Assembly (NCBI RefSeq): GCF_003024195.1
Contig: NZ_KZ679058.1
Location: 1 to 64,000, forward strand
Direction: 5' to 3'
Length of the DNA: 64,000 nt
From: Streptomyces dioscori
GTDB taxonomy: Bacteria > Actinomycetota > Actinomycetes > Streptomycetales > Streptomycetaceae
A program made the position numbers and the translations under genes. Positions 7,471 through 16,600 of this stretch are shown here, piece by piece (the first letter of the stretch is position 1; every line of letters begins with the position of its first letter). Below the pieces are notes generated by a model. It was not told the origin of the DNA and ran no database searches. It saw only the letters and a list, made by a program, of their open reading frames with translations.

Positions 7471-8420
7471 CGGAGCTCCTGGTGTGTGGGACCGCCACCG
7501 GCCGGTGGGGTGTGGTGTCCGTTCGTGTCGCAGGAGGGCCGGCCTGCGTCCTCGTCCGGCAGCGGCCGCAGCGGCCTGGAGTGGGCCCAGTGCGGACCGA
7601 GGTCGTCCAGCGTCCAGCCGAAGGGGTACGTACGGGCCTTGGGCCGGTACGGGTGCCAGGCGGGCCGGGGTGGCAGCCGGCGCACCAGGGCGGCCCGGGC
7701 CCGTAACGCGCGGTGCGTCGCGGTCCGCACCCGGCGCGGCTGCGGAGGGAAGCCCAGCGCGGTGAGCAACGGGTCGTCGAGTACGGCGAGGGAGGCGCGC
7801 GCCACCAACGGCCGCAGCCAGTTCGGGTACCACTGGGTGACGACCCTCAACGTGGCTGTCGCGACCCGCCTGTTGGCCGGGTCGTACGTGAACATCCGCT
7901 GCTCGTAGGAGTCGTGGAGGCGGGCGAACTCCGCGTAGTCGGCGGGCAGTTCGGCGATGCCCATCATCTCGCCCAGGCGCCGGCCGACGAGTGCGAGACT
8001 CTCGGTCTCGTGCGGTGACAACGGCCGCCAGCCGAATCGGTCGATCCAGCGCTTGGGCCCGACGACGGTGGTGGCCAGGACGTAGAGGTAGTCCTCGTTG
8101 GCTATGCGGTAGCGGCCGTGGATGCGGTTGAGGTGGCGAGCCGCTGCCCTGCCGTGCTCGGAGTCCATGCCGTCGCGCACGATCTCGTGGGCGATCAGCA
8201 CGGTGTCGTCGTACCGCTTCTGTCCGGCGCGCTCGAACTCCTGCGTGTGGTCGAGGAGTCGGGAGATGCGGGGTACGCCGTAGTCGCGCAGGAAGGCGAC
8301 CGAGACGCCCTGGAGGTAGTCCCAGGGGAACTCGTACGCGGTGATGAGGCGGAAGATCTCTTCGTAGTCCTGTTGCGGGTCCATCTGCTCGATGCGGTGG
8401 AGCCGGCTGTAGCGGCCCAT
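7467..8420 (-). CDS. MpaB/latex-clearing-type oxygenase (DUF2236 family)
   Basis: A 317-residue protein of the DUF2236 family, which includes the fungal oxidative cleavage enzyme MpaB and the rubber oxygenase Lcp, heme b enzymes that cleave isoprenoid double bonds to aldehydes or ketones. The core reads as family-like around residues 100-140 (ARHLNRIHGRYRI followed by EDYLYVLATTVVGPKRWI), where His in RIHG is a candidate heme ligand. There is no Tat or Sec signal, so it should be cytosolic, unlike secreted Lcp. It is the first gene of a pair with aldehyde dehydrogenase, preceded by a TetR-type site at 8462. The substrate is unknown. Confidence 0.8.
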   Translation of the reverse strand: MGRYSRLHRIEQMDPQQDYEEIFRLITAYEFPWDYLQGVSVAFLRDYGVPRISRLLDHTQEFERAGQKRYDDTVLIAHEIVRDGMDSEHGRAAARHLNRIHGRYRIANEDYLYVLATTVVGPKRWIDRFGWRPLSPHETESLALVGRRLGEMMGIAELPADYAEFARLHDSYEQRMFTYDPANRRVATATLRVVTQWYPNWLRPLVARASLAVLDDPLLTALGFPPQPRRVRTATHRALRARAALVRRLPPRPAWHPYRPKARTYPFGWTLDDLGPHWAHSRPLRPLPDEDAGRPSCDTNGHHTPPAGGGPTHQELR

Positions 8421-8461
8421 GGGGAGTCCCTTTCGCCGGGCCTCGCGACGGTGAGTCGAAG

Positions 8462-8487
8462 ATACAAAAACTATCGACTTGTTTCAC
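8462..8487. promoter_or_regulatory. Putative TetR operator, site 2
   Basis: A 26-bp segment 42 bp upstream of the oxygenase start, with the same end motifs and exact spacing as the site at 5174-5199 (TACAAA near one end, TTGTTTCAC at the other). It is probably bound by the TetR encoded at 5241. Confidence 0.6.
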
Positions 8488-8546
8488 GAGGCGCGTCAAT
8501 ACTCCCGACACGCCTACCGGGCGAACCACCGCCGCAGCAGCGCGGT

Positions 8547-9125
8547 TCAGATCAGTCCGGCCCGGATCGCATAGGACACGGCGTGCGCGCGGTTACGGGT
8601 CCGGGTGCGCTTCATGGCCCCGTACAGGATGTAGCGCACCGTGCGTTCGGAGTAGGAGAGCTCGACCGCGATCTCGTCGCACTGCTTTCCCTCCGCGATG
8701 AGACGCAGCACGTCCACCTCGCGGGAGTTCAGCCTGGGTGCCTGCACGGGTGTGGGAGCGCTCCCGTCTCCGGCCGCCACCGCCCGCACGGTCCGGGCGA
8801 AGACGTCGGGGCTGCAGAAGTCCCACCACACGACGGCGCGTACGCCCCGCTCCCGGGCCGCTGACAGGTCGGCCCCCCACCGCTTGCCCACGACCACGAG
8901 GAAGCGTGCGTCGGGTTCGTCGCTCAGGCGGGGAAGCAGGTCCAGGGCGGAGGCGTCCGCCGTCTCCACCGCGACCACGATCGCGTCGGCCTCACGGATC
9001 CTGTCCCGCGGCAGCTCGTGCAGACGGGGGTCCAGGGCGACGAAACCGGCCAGTCCGGCACGTACCAAGGGCGCGGGCGCGTGGATCGCCACGCCCACGG
9101 TCCCGGTGAGTACCTGCCGGGGCAT
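8547..9125 (-). CDS. LuxR/NarL-type regulator with degenerate receiver domain
   Basis: A 192-residue protein. The C-terminal LuxR helix-turn-helix spans about residues 127-185 (LNSREVDVLRLIAEGKQCDEIA, then SERTVRYILYGAMKR). The N-terminal 110 residues resemble a response-regulator receiver fold, but the strand that should end in the phospho-acceptor Asp reads DAIVVAVE without it, so phosphotransfer is unlikely. The start at 9125 is chosen for GGAGG 4 nt upstream; an ATG at 9158 lacks one. No histidine kinase is adjacent. It heads leftward towards the oxygenase operon and is divergent from a membrane-anchored protein. Confidence 0.85.
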   Translation of the reverse strand: MPRQVLTGTVGVAIHAPAPLVRAGLAGFVALDPRLHELPRDRIREADAIVVAVETADASALDLLPRLSDEPDARFLVVVGKRWGADLSAARERGVRAVVWWDFCSPDVFARTVRAVAAGDGSAPTPVQAPRLNSREVDVLRLIAEGKQCDEIAVELSYSERTVRYILYGAMKRTRTRNRAHAVSYAIRAGLI

Positions 9126-9530
9126 GGGCCCTCCCGCCTCGCGCCTGTGGCCGCCCATGAGGAACGTGGTCGTCCAGATGGTTCCGGGGCTGATGCTGCC
9201 ACCTGCGGAGATCGGACAGCCGTACCGAAGGCCCCTCGGCCCACAACCGAGGGAAACCTGGCGCGAGCACCCGGTGCGGGACGGCTCCGTGCAAGGCGGC
9301 TCGGCCGAAGGCGCGCAAGAACTTCCTGTACGGAACGGCAAGGTTCGCGAGGACGGCTTCACCCGGGCAGCCGGCCGCACGACGATGGGGTGAGAGCGCG
9401 TTCCGACGCACTCCGGTTGCCGGAGCGTGCGTACGGGATGCCGTGCGGCCCGTGACCACCCCTGGCCGCTCCGGGCAACTCCCGGCGGCGCCCCGCAACT
9501 TCTGGCACTTCTAGCAACAAAGGTAGCCCC
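9126..9530. promoter_or_regulatory. 405-bp divergent intergenic region
   Basis: It separates the LuxR gene from the membrane-anchored protein gene and must hold both promoters. I see short inverted repeats around 9328-9340 (TTCC-TGTAC-GGAA) but no clear -10/-35 pair and no coding signal of its own. Confidence 0.5.
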
Positions 9531-10421
9531 ATGATCGTGTCCCTTGTCCTGTTCGTGGTGCTCGGCCTGGTGCTGCTCGGGGCCGCCGCCGCACTCACCC
9601 GGCGGAAACTCGGTTCCTCCTCCGGACAGGCCCGTACCGCGGGGCCGGGCGCCGACCGGAAGGTACTGGAGACCGTCGCCCTGGGGTTGCAGGTACTTGC
9701 CGAGGGACGCGTGCGGGACGCGCGCCGACTGCCCGAGGTGCAGTCGGTCGTCCACTCGGGGCAGCGGCTCACCGTGCAGCTCGCGCAGGCCGACGCGGCG
9801 GCGCCCGCACCGTGGACGTCGGACGTCTCGGGCAAGGAGTGGTCGCTGGACCCCGCGAGCCTGCGGGCGGCCGGCACCTCCGGCGGCGGGCCCACACACC
9901 CGTACTCCCTGACCGTCACCCTCGGCCTGCACAGGGGGGACCGGGTGCTGGTCGACCTCGCGCAGTTGCCGGGGCCGATCGCGCTGACGGGTGACGACCA
10001 CGAGGTGCTGCGGCTGGCGCAGGCCCTCATCACCGAGGTCGTCTCGGGGCCGGTCGGGCACCTCGCCACGGTCGTCCTGGTGGGTTCCGCGACCACCCCT
10101 CCGGTGACCGACGGACTGGGCACGCGGTCGGCCCGGCTGTATCCCGCGGCCACCCGGAAGGAGGCCCTGGCTCACAAGGAGGCGCCGGCCGACAAGGACA
10201 GCGGGAGATCCGCGGGGGCGTCCCGCCGGCTCTTCGTGGTCACCGCCGCCCAGTTCCGCGACGAGAGATGGGCCGACGCCCCGCTGCGCGAGACCGACGC
10301 GCTCCTGGTACTCGGCTGGATCACCGACGCGGAATGGCACATCGCGGTGCACACGGACGGCTCCCTGGACACCGGCCGCCTGGGTGTCCCCGTCGACACC
10401 CACACGGCCCGCTTCTCCTGA
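9531..10421 (+). CDS. Membrane-anchored protein of unknown function
   Basis: A 296-residue protein with one N-terminal transmembrane helix (about residues 2-23, VSLVLFVVLGLVLLGAAAAL) followed by a positively charged RRK, predicting a cytoplasmic body of about 270 residues. The body contains two alpha/beta-looking segments (about residues 120-190 and 235-290), separated by a Lys/Ala-rich linker. A segment reading VDLAQLPGPIALTGDDHEVLRLAQAL resembles the domain seen in actinobacterial membrane proteins that accompany BTAD/LysM-type proteins, a weak match from memory. It ends 35 bp before the convergent LAL regulator. No function can be assigned. Confidence 0.75.
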   Translation: MIVSLVLFVVLGLVLLGAAAALTRRKLGSSSGQARTAGPGADRKVLETVALGLQVLAEGRVRDARRLPEVQSVVHSGQRLTVQLAQADAAAPAPWTSDVSGKEWSLDPASLRAAGTSGGGPTHPYSLTVTLGLHRGDRVLVDLAQLPGPIALTGDDHEVLRLAQALITEVVSGPVGHLATVVLVGSATTPPVTDGLGTRSARLYPAATRKEALAHKEAPADKDSGRSAGASRRLFVVTAAQFRDERWADAPLRETDALLVLGWITDAEWHIAVHTDGSLDTGRLGVPVDTHTARFS

Positions 10422-10456
10422 CCCGTCCGGCCTGTTCGAAGCATCCTGCCCTCCGG

Positions 10457-13400
10457 TCAGCGGGTGGTGCCGGGCACTCCGTCCGGCACCAGGCCGCGGT
10501 CGGCGAGGCTGCCGTCCAGCCAGGCCGCGGCCAGCTCCGCCCGGGAGCGGCACCCGGTGCGCTGGAACAACTGCGTCAGCCGCCGCTCCACGGTCTTCTC
10601 GCTCGACGCCAGCCGCGCCGCGATCTGCCGGTTGGTCGCCCCGTCGCTGACCAGCACCGTCAGCCGGACGTCCGCCTCGCTCAGCCGGTCCCTGGCCGGC
10701 CGCAGCCTCGGCAGGACGAGACTCCGCCGCCGCGCCATGTGCCCGAGTGTCGTACGGGTCGCGCGCCCGATCCCCAGCGACTGCGCGAGGTAAGAGGCCT
10801 CGGCCAGCCGCCGGTCGGAGTCGTCGCCGATCTCCACCAGGATCAGCCGGCAGAGCAGGCCCAAGTACGCGTCACCCCGCCCTTCCACCGACCGCAGGGC
10901 GGCCCGCGCCCCGTCCGTCTCTCCGTGCACCAGGCCCCGGCCCAGCAACACGGTCTCGTACGTCATGGCGGAGCCCACTTCCTCGTGCAGCGCCTCCAGT
11001 TCGCCCAGCGTCCGGCGCATGGCCTGCGGCATGCCTTCCAGCAGGGCGTACGACAGGTACCGCAGCAGCACCTTCTCGATGCCCGACAGCAGACCGTCCC
11101 GGCGAGCCCGCCGTACGTCCTCGCGCGCTCCCTCCAGCGCCTGGGCCGCCTGCCCCGACCAGTACCGCAGGCTCATCCTGGCCCAGGCGACGAGCGGGTG
11201 GGTCACCGAGTCGGGAATCAGCTCCAGCCAGGTCCGGGCATGGCCCAACTCCCCGCGTGCGCAGTGAATCTCGGCCGCCAGCGCGCGGGCGCACTGTGCG
11301 GTGCCGGCCTCCGTGCCACGGGTCCGGCTGCGTGCCTCGATCCGGCGGGCGGCCGCGAGAGCCCGGTCCCAGTCGCCCTCCAGATAGGAGCGCACCAGGG
11401 CGTGGTGGAGCGCGGCGGTGCTGTCCCCCGCGCCCGAGTAGCGGTCGCCGAGCACGGCGGCCAGGGCGTCGGCGAGGTCCGCGTGGGTGGCCGCGTGCCG
11501 CAGCCGGTCCACGGTGTGCGCGGCGTTCGCCTCCGGCGGCAGGGCGCCCAGTGCCTCCAGCAGCTCGGCCCGCCCGCCCGAGGCGGCGGCCAGCAGCCGT
11601 AGTTCCGCGGGCGAGGGGAGCGGCCCGGAGCCGGGCCGGTGGCCGGCTGCCGGGTGGCGCGCGGCCGGGCGGGCCTCGCCCGCGGGAGGGCGTACGACCC
11701 GGCCGATCCCGTACGGACCGGCCAGCGCCGCGAATCCCTCCGCGGCGGCCAGGTGTTCCGGAGCACCGGTGTCCTGAACATCGGTGTCCTGAGCTCCGGA
11801 GCCGCCGGTGTACGGCAGTCGGTGTTCGTGCAAGGCCGCCAGCGCCCACACTTCGGTGACGTACGCCAGACGGTCCCGGTCCTGATCCGCGTCCCGGCCC
11901 CGGCCCCGGTCCCGGTCCCGGCCCCGGCCCCGGCCCCGGTCCCGATTCAGATCCGTGGCCCGATTCCCGTGCCGGCCGTCGCCTTCGTTCTCGGCTTCGC
12001 CTTCGTTCTCGGCTTCGCGTCCGTCCCGGCTATCGCGTCCGTCTCCGGTGGGGCGCTCGGTGGGTGGTGGGGGCAGGCAGGCGAGCAGGGGGGCGCCCAG
12101 GGCCAGCGCGCCGGGGTGGTCGGCGTGGCGCAGGCTCAGTTCGGCGGACTCGTACAGCACGCCGGGCGTCCTGCGGTCGTACGAAGCCAGGCGTCCCAGT
12201 GCCGAGAAGTAGGCGCGGACCGACCGCGGCCAGTCGGATCTGGCGTCCGTACGGGCCGCCGCCAGCAGTACGTCCACCGCGAGTGCGTCGTCCAACTCGG
12301 CCCCGGCGGCGCTCACATGGTCCGCCAGGCGGGGATGGCCACCCCCCGCCGTCTCCGCGCCGAGCCGGTCGCTCAGCGATCTGGTGATCAGGGCGTGCAA
12401 CGACGACACGTCGTGATGGGTGGGCAGGGCGCGCAGCGCCGCGGCGAGCGCCGGGACGGCGAACGACGCCCGGCCGTCCTCGTCCACGGTCAGGATCCCG
12501 TCCCCGACCAGCGGTGTCAGGGCCCGGTCGACGAGGCCGGCCCGCCGGGGGCCTCCCGGCTTCAGCCGGTGCAGATCGTCGAACCGTGTCTCGGCGTGTT
12601 CCAGGGCGCGGGCCACCGCGGCGGCCGCGTCCAGGTCGGCGGCGTCCGGGGGCCCGCCGGGCCAGCAGAGCCGGGTCAGCCGTGCCACGTCCGTGGTGAG
12701 CCTCAGCGCCTGCTCCGGCTCGGTCAGGCAGACATGGCCGCCGAGTTCGAGGAGGCCGCCGCGCCCCTCCATCGAGTCCAGCACCGACAGCACGGCCTCG
12801 GGTGTGCCCGCCATCGGTCCCAGCGCGCGCAGTACGGCCGTCACCAGCGCGGGCTCGACCGGGCGGCCGAGCACGCGTTCCATCAGGGCCTCGGCGTCGG
12901 CGGGGCGCAGCGGCGGCAGTTCGAGCAACCGGTCGGCCGCCGCGGCCAGTCGGGAGGCTCCGCCGTCCTGCGGGTGCACGGGTCGGCCGGCCATCACCAT
13001 CGGCACACCGGCCGGGCGGAAGACACGCAGGAGCAGGCCGAGGGCGGAGGCCGTGGCCGGCGGCAGGCGCTCGACATCGTCGATCACCAGCGCGAAAGGG
13101 GTGTCACGGGCGGCGTCCGTGAGCGCCTCGCCCAGTACGGCAAGCTGACTCAACTCACCGTACCGACCTGAGGGTTGCCGCGGCGTTCGACGGGTGCCGC
13201 TGATGCGGGCCGTGCTCCGGCGGTTGTGGACCTTGGTGAGTGCGCTGTGGACGCCGTCGGCCAGGGCGGCGGCGCCGGGCGTGCTCCCGCTGTCGTGGCA
13301 GCGCAGCCGCAGGACCCTGGCACCCTCCTCGACCGCCGCTCGCCGAGCGTGTTCCAGTACGGCGGTCTTGCCCGTGCCGGCAGCGCCGACGAGCAGCAGG

Positions 13401-13546
13401 ACGCGTGCCGGGTCACCGGTGGACAGCAGGACCCGGGTCACCTCCCGGATCTCGCCGTCCCGGCCTATGACAGGTCCGCCGTCATACACGTCCACGCCTC
13501 CTGATCCGGTGCTCGCCGGACGGAAGCGACCAGCGGAAACGGCCAC
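10457..13546 (-). CDS. LAL-type (large ATP-binding LuxR) transcriptional regulator
   Basis: A 1029-residue LAL/MalT-like regulator: N-terminal AAA/NACHT-like ATPase with intact Walker A GAAGTGKT (about residues 53-60) and Walker B LVIDDVERL, a long helical-repeat middle region, and a C-terminal LuxR helix-turn-helix (about residues 950-1005, RLSEADVRLTVLVSDGATNRQ). Residues about 505-560 are a low-complexity run rich in Arg, Asp, Gly, Glu and Asn encoded by short tandem repeats. It is read from a GTG at 13546 and is divergent from a second LAL gene with a 141-bp shared gap. The target is unknown; LAL proteins often control secondary or carbon metabolism. Confidence 0.9.
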   Translation of the reverse strand: MAVSAGRFRPASTGSGGVDVYDGGPVIGRDGEIREVTRVLLSTGDPARVLLLVGAAGTGKTAVLEHARRAAVEEGARVLRLRCHDSGSTPGAAALADGVHSALTKVHNRRSTARISGTRRTPRQPSGRYGELSQLAVLGEALTDAARDTPFALVIDDVERLPPATASALGLLLRVFRPAGVPMVMAGRPVHPQDGGASRLAAAADRLLELPPLRPADAEALMERVLGRPVEPALVTAVLRALGPMAGTPEAVLSVLDSMEGRGGLLELGGHVCLTEPEQALRLTTDVARLTRLCWPGGPPDAADLDAAAAVARALEHAETRFDDLHRLKPGGPRRAGLVDRALTPLVGDGILTVDEDGRASFAVPALAAALRALPTHHDVSSLHALITRSLSDRLGAETAGGGHPRLADHVSAAGAELDDALAVDVLLAAARTDARSDWPRSVRAYFSALGRLASYDRRTPGVLYESAELSLRHADHPGALALGAPLLACLPPPPTERPTGDGRDSRDGREAENEGEAENEGDGRHGNRATDLNRDRGRGRGRDRDRGRGRDADQDRDRLAYVTEVWALAALHEHRLPYTGGSGAQDTDVQDTGAPEHLAAAEGFAALAGPYGIGRVVRPPAGEARPAARHPAAGHRPGSGPLPSPAELRLLAAASGGRAELLEALGALPPEANAAHTVDRLRHAATHADLADALAAVLGDRYSGAGDSTAALHHALVRSYLEGDWDRALAAARRIEARSRTRGTEAGTAQCARALAAEIHCARGELGHARTWLELIPDSVTHPLVAWARMSLRYWSGQAAQALEGAREDVRRARRDGLLSGIEKVLLRYLSYALLEGMPQAMRRTLGELEALHEEVGSAMTYETVLLGRGLVHGETDGARAALRSVEGRGDAYLGLLCRLILVEIGDDSDRRLAEASYLAQSLGIGRATRTTLGHMARRRSLVLPRLRPARDRLSEADVRLTVLVSDGATNRQIAARLASSEKTVERRLTQLFQRTGCRSRAELAAAWLDGSLADRGLVPDGVPGTTR
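11876..12020. repeat. Short tandem repeats inside LAL gene
   Basis: Hexamer-type CCGGTCCCGG/CCGGCCCCGG repeats and an adjacent duplicated segment (CGTTCTCGGCTTCGC) encode an Arg-Asp-Gly run and an AENEGE repeat. All units are multiples of three, so frame is preserved. Confidence 0.85.
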
Positions 13547-13687
13547 ATGTAAACAGCCCCTGGCACATGACCATAATGGCTGTCGCCGGCCCGAGGGCCC
13601 GGACGAAGGGCCGGCCGACGGCGCTCTCCACGCGTGGGTGCGTCACCGCCCGCCCGGCACATGTCGTCGAGGAGAGCGCGGTGGACC
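13547..13687. promoter_or_regulatory. Shared promoter region of two divergent LAL genes
   Basis: A 141-bp gap holding both promoters. ACAGCC and GGCTGT arms at about 13553-13583 flank a TGGCACATGACCATAAT core and form a loose inverted repeat. This is a plausible regulator-binding site, with low certainty. Confidence 0.4.
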
Positions 13688-16600
13688 ATGACTGCTCCGT
13701 CCGGAACCCCCTGGCTGCTGCACGGGGGCACGGCCGTGAGCCTGGACCGTTCGGCCGGTCGACTGGTCGGCCGCGAACGGCAGTTGGACGAGGTCCATGG
13801 CCGGCTGAGCGATCCGGGCGGGCCGCGTCTGGTGCTCGTCCGCGGCGAACGAGGCGTCGGGCGCACCGAGTTCGTGCACGCCGTCGGTGAACTCCTCCGG
13901 GCGCGGGGGGCGACGGTGCTCGGCGTGAACTGCGTACCCGGCGACGAGGCACAGCCGTTCCTGCTGGCGCTGCGGTTGGTCATGGCCCTGGAGGAGCACC
14001 GCCCGGCCGGGGCACACCGACGGGCGACGCGGCCGGCCACCGAGGCCCTGCGGGCGGCCGAGCAGCGGGACGGGACGGCCATGGGGGGACTGCTGCGCGC
14101 CGCTCTCACGCACCCCGGGCCCGCATCCGCATCCGCATCCGCGCCCGTGCTCGTGATGATGGACGACATCCAGCATGCCGACGCCGGTTCGCTGGCCGTG
14201 CTCCGGGAGACCGACTTCACGCGAGTGCCGGACACCGTACGGCTGTTGGCCTCGGAAGCGGGACGCGGTACGCCGAGGGGGGCCGGGCCGGAGAGCGGCT
14301 GGACCCACACGCTCGTCCTGTCCCGGCTCGGACCGGAAGAGACCACCACCGTGGTGGCACGCCGGCTGCGCGCCACGCCCGACACGACGCTGGCCCGGCG
14401 GGTGCGGGAACTCACCCTCGGGGTCCCCGGCGCGGTCGACGCGCTGCTCACCGAGTGGACGCGGCAGGGCGCGATCAGGGTGGCCGACGGCCACGCCTTC
14501 GTCGGTGCGCGCAGACCGACGCCGGTGCCGGCGGACCACGACCGGTTCATGACGGCGCTGGACGCGCTGGGCGAGCCGTGCCGCACGGTGGCCGGGGCGC
14601 TCAGCATCCTGTGGCCGCTCGGCGGTCGGGCCGCGCGGCTGATCGCGGCGTCGACCGGCCTGTCCACGGACGAGGTGAACGACGCACTCCGCGCCCTGAC
14701 CGACGCGGACATCATCGAAGTCCTCCCGGCGCCGGCCGACACGGAAATGATCAGGTCTCTTCCGGCACCGGCCGACGTGGACATCGCCGAAGTCCTCCCG
14801 GCACCGGCCGACACGGTGATGACCGGGTCTCTTCCGGCACCCGCCGACACGGATGCTCCCAACCGCGTGGACGCGGCCGTCGACGCCACGGCCACTTACG
14901 CCTCGCGAGACGCCACCCTCCCCGACCCCGACCTCGACCCCGTCCCCGACGACACCACCCCGCCCGGCCGGCGGTTTCGGTTGCCGGTCGTGGCGCATGC
15001 CGTGCGGGAGCGGCTCGGGCCGTTGGAGCGCAGCCGGCTGTCCGCCGCCGCGGTGGAGGCGCTGTGGGCGGAGCAGGACGCGGTGAGCGCAGCGAGCACG
15101 GAGGGCGCGGAGGGCGCGGAGGGCGCCACCCCGCACCCGCGAAGACCGGCGCTCACGGCCCTGCCCGACGAGGCGGACGCGGTGGCCTACCTCGCGGACC
15201 GCGTCGCGGAGGCCGGATCCCTCGTCGACCTCGACCGCGCGGTCGCCGAACTGACGGCCGCCGCGCAGAGACTGCACCCCGACTCCGAAGGCAGGGGCGT
15301 GCTCCGGTGGTGCCGGGCGGCCGGCCACCTCGCGGAGCGGCCGGCCGACCGCGTCGCGGCCCTGCACCAGTACGCCAAGGCCGCCTACAACGCCGGCGAC
15401 CACCACACCGCCCGGACCATCGCGGAGTCGGTCCTGCGCAACCTGGCGGACGTCCTCGGCCCCCGGGCGCTGCAGGACACCGCCAGCCTGTTCACGGCGG
15501 CGACGGCCAACGACCTGGACTGGCGGGCCCTGTCCCGGCTGGCCACGGCACGCTGGTGGGACGAGCTGCGCCTGCCCGACCTGGCCGCCGTGACCGGCCG
15601 GGCCCTGGCGCTGAGCCAGTTGGAGCGGTGGCAGGAGGTACTGGACCTGCTGGCGCGGACCGAGCACGTGTGGGCGACCGACGCCCACGCACGGGCGAAG
15701 CCCGCCTACTTCCGGGCCGTGGCGGAACTGGCACTGGGCCGGCCGGAGCGCTTCCGCGAGTCACTGGCCTTCCCGGAGGCCTCGTACCTCGACGCCGGTC
15801 ATGTGCACGCGCTCGCCACCACCATGTTCGACGAGCTGCTCAGCGGCCGGGACCTGCGCGCGGCAGAAGCCCTGCTGGACGCACAGGGTCTGACAGCCGA
15901 CCTGCTGGCCCCACGCAGCCTGTTCCTCTGGCGCCATCTCCAGGGCCGCTGGGACGAGGCACTGGAGTCGGCCCGCTGGATGCTGGCGAACAACCAGACG
16001 AGCACCCCCGCGGCGGACAGCCATCTGATCCCGGCGCGGACCGCCGCCGTCCTGCTGGCCCGGGGCCGCCCCACGAGCGCCCGCCGCCTCCTCGACAGTG
16101 TGCGCGGGGACGCCGCGGGCGGTCACGGGGAGAGCCCGTTGGAGTACTCCCTGGACGCCGTCGAAGCGGAGGTGCTGCGCGTCCTCGGCGATCCGGCCGG
16201 CGCGGAGAAGGCGCTGCGCCGAGGCCTGGACGCGGCGGCGCTCCGCGGACAGATCGCCGGCACCGACGAACTGTGGGCCGCGCTCGCCGAGACGCACGCG
16301 GAGGAAGGACGTCCGGGTGAGGCGGCGGCCTGTCTGCGGCACCTGCGGCTGATCTCCGACCGCACGGGTGACGCAAGGACACGGCTGAGGTATCTGCTCG
16401 CGTCGGCCCACGTCCAGCGACAGCCCGGCCAGCCCGGCCAGATCGGTCCCGGCGGGTTCGGTGGGTTCGGCACTGTTCGTGGAAACCTTCGTGAAGCAGT
16501 GCGACTGGCCCGCTCCCGCAGTCAGCCGTTCGAGACCGCGGTGACCCTCGTCGCCGCCGCGGGCGCGGGCGCCGGCCCGCCCGCCCTGCTGCACGAGGCG

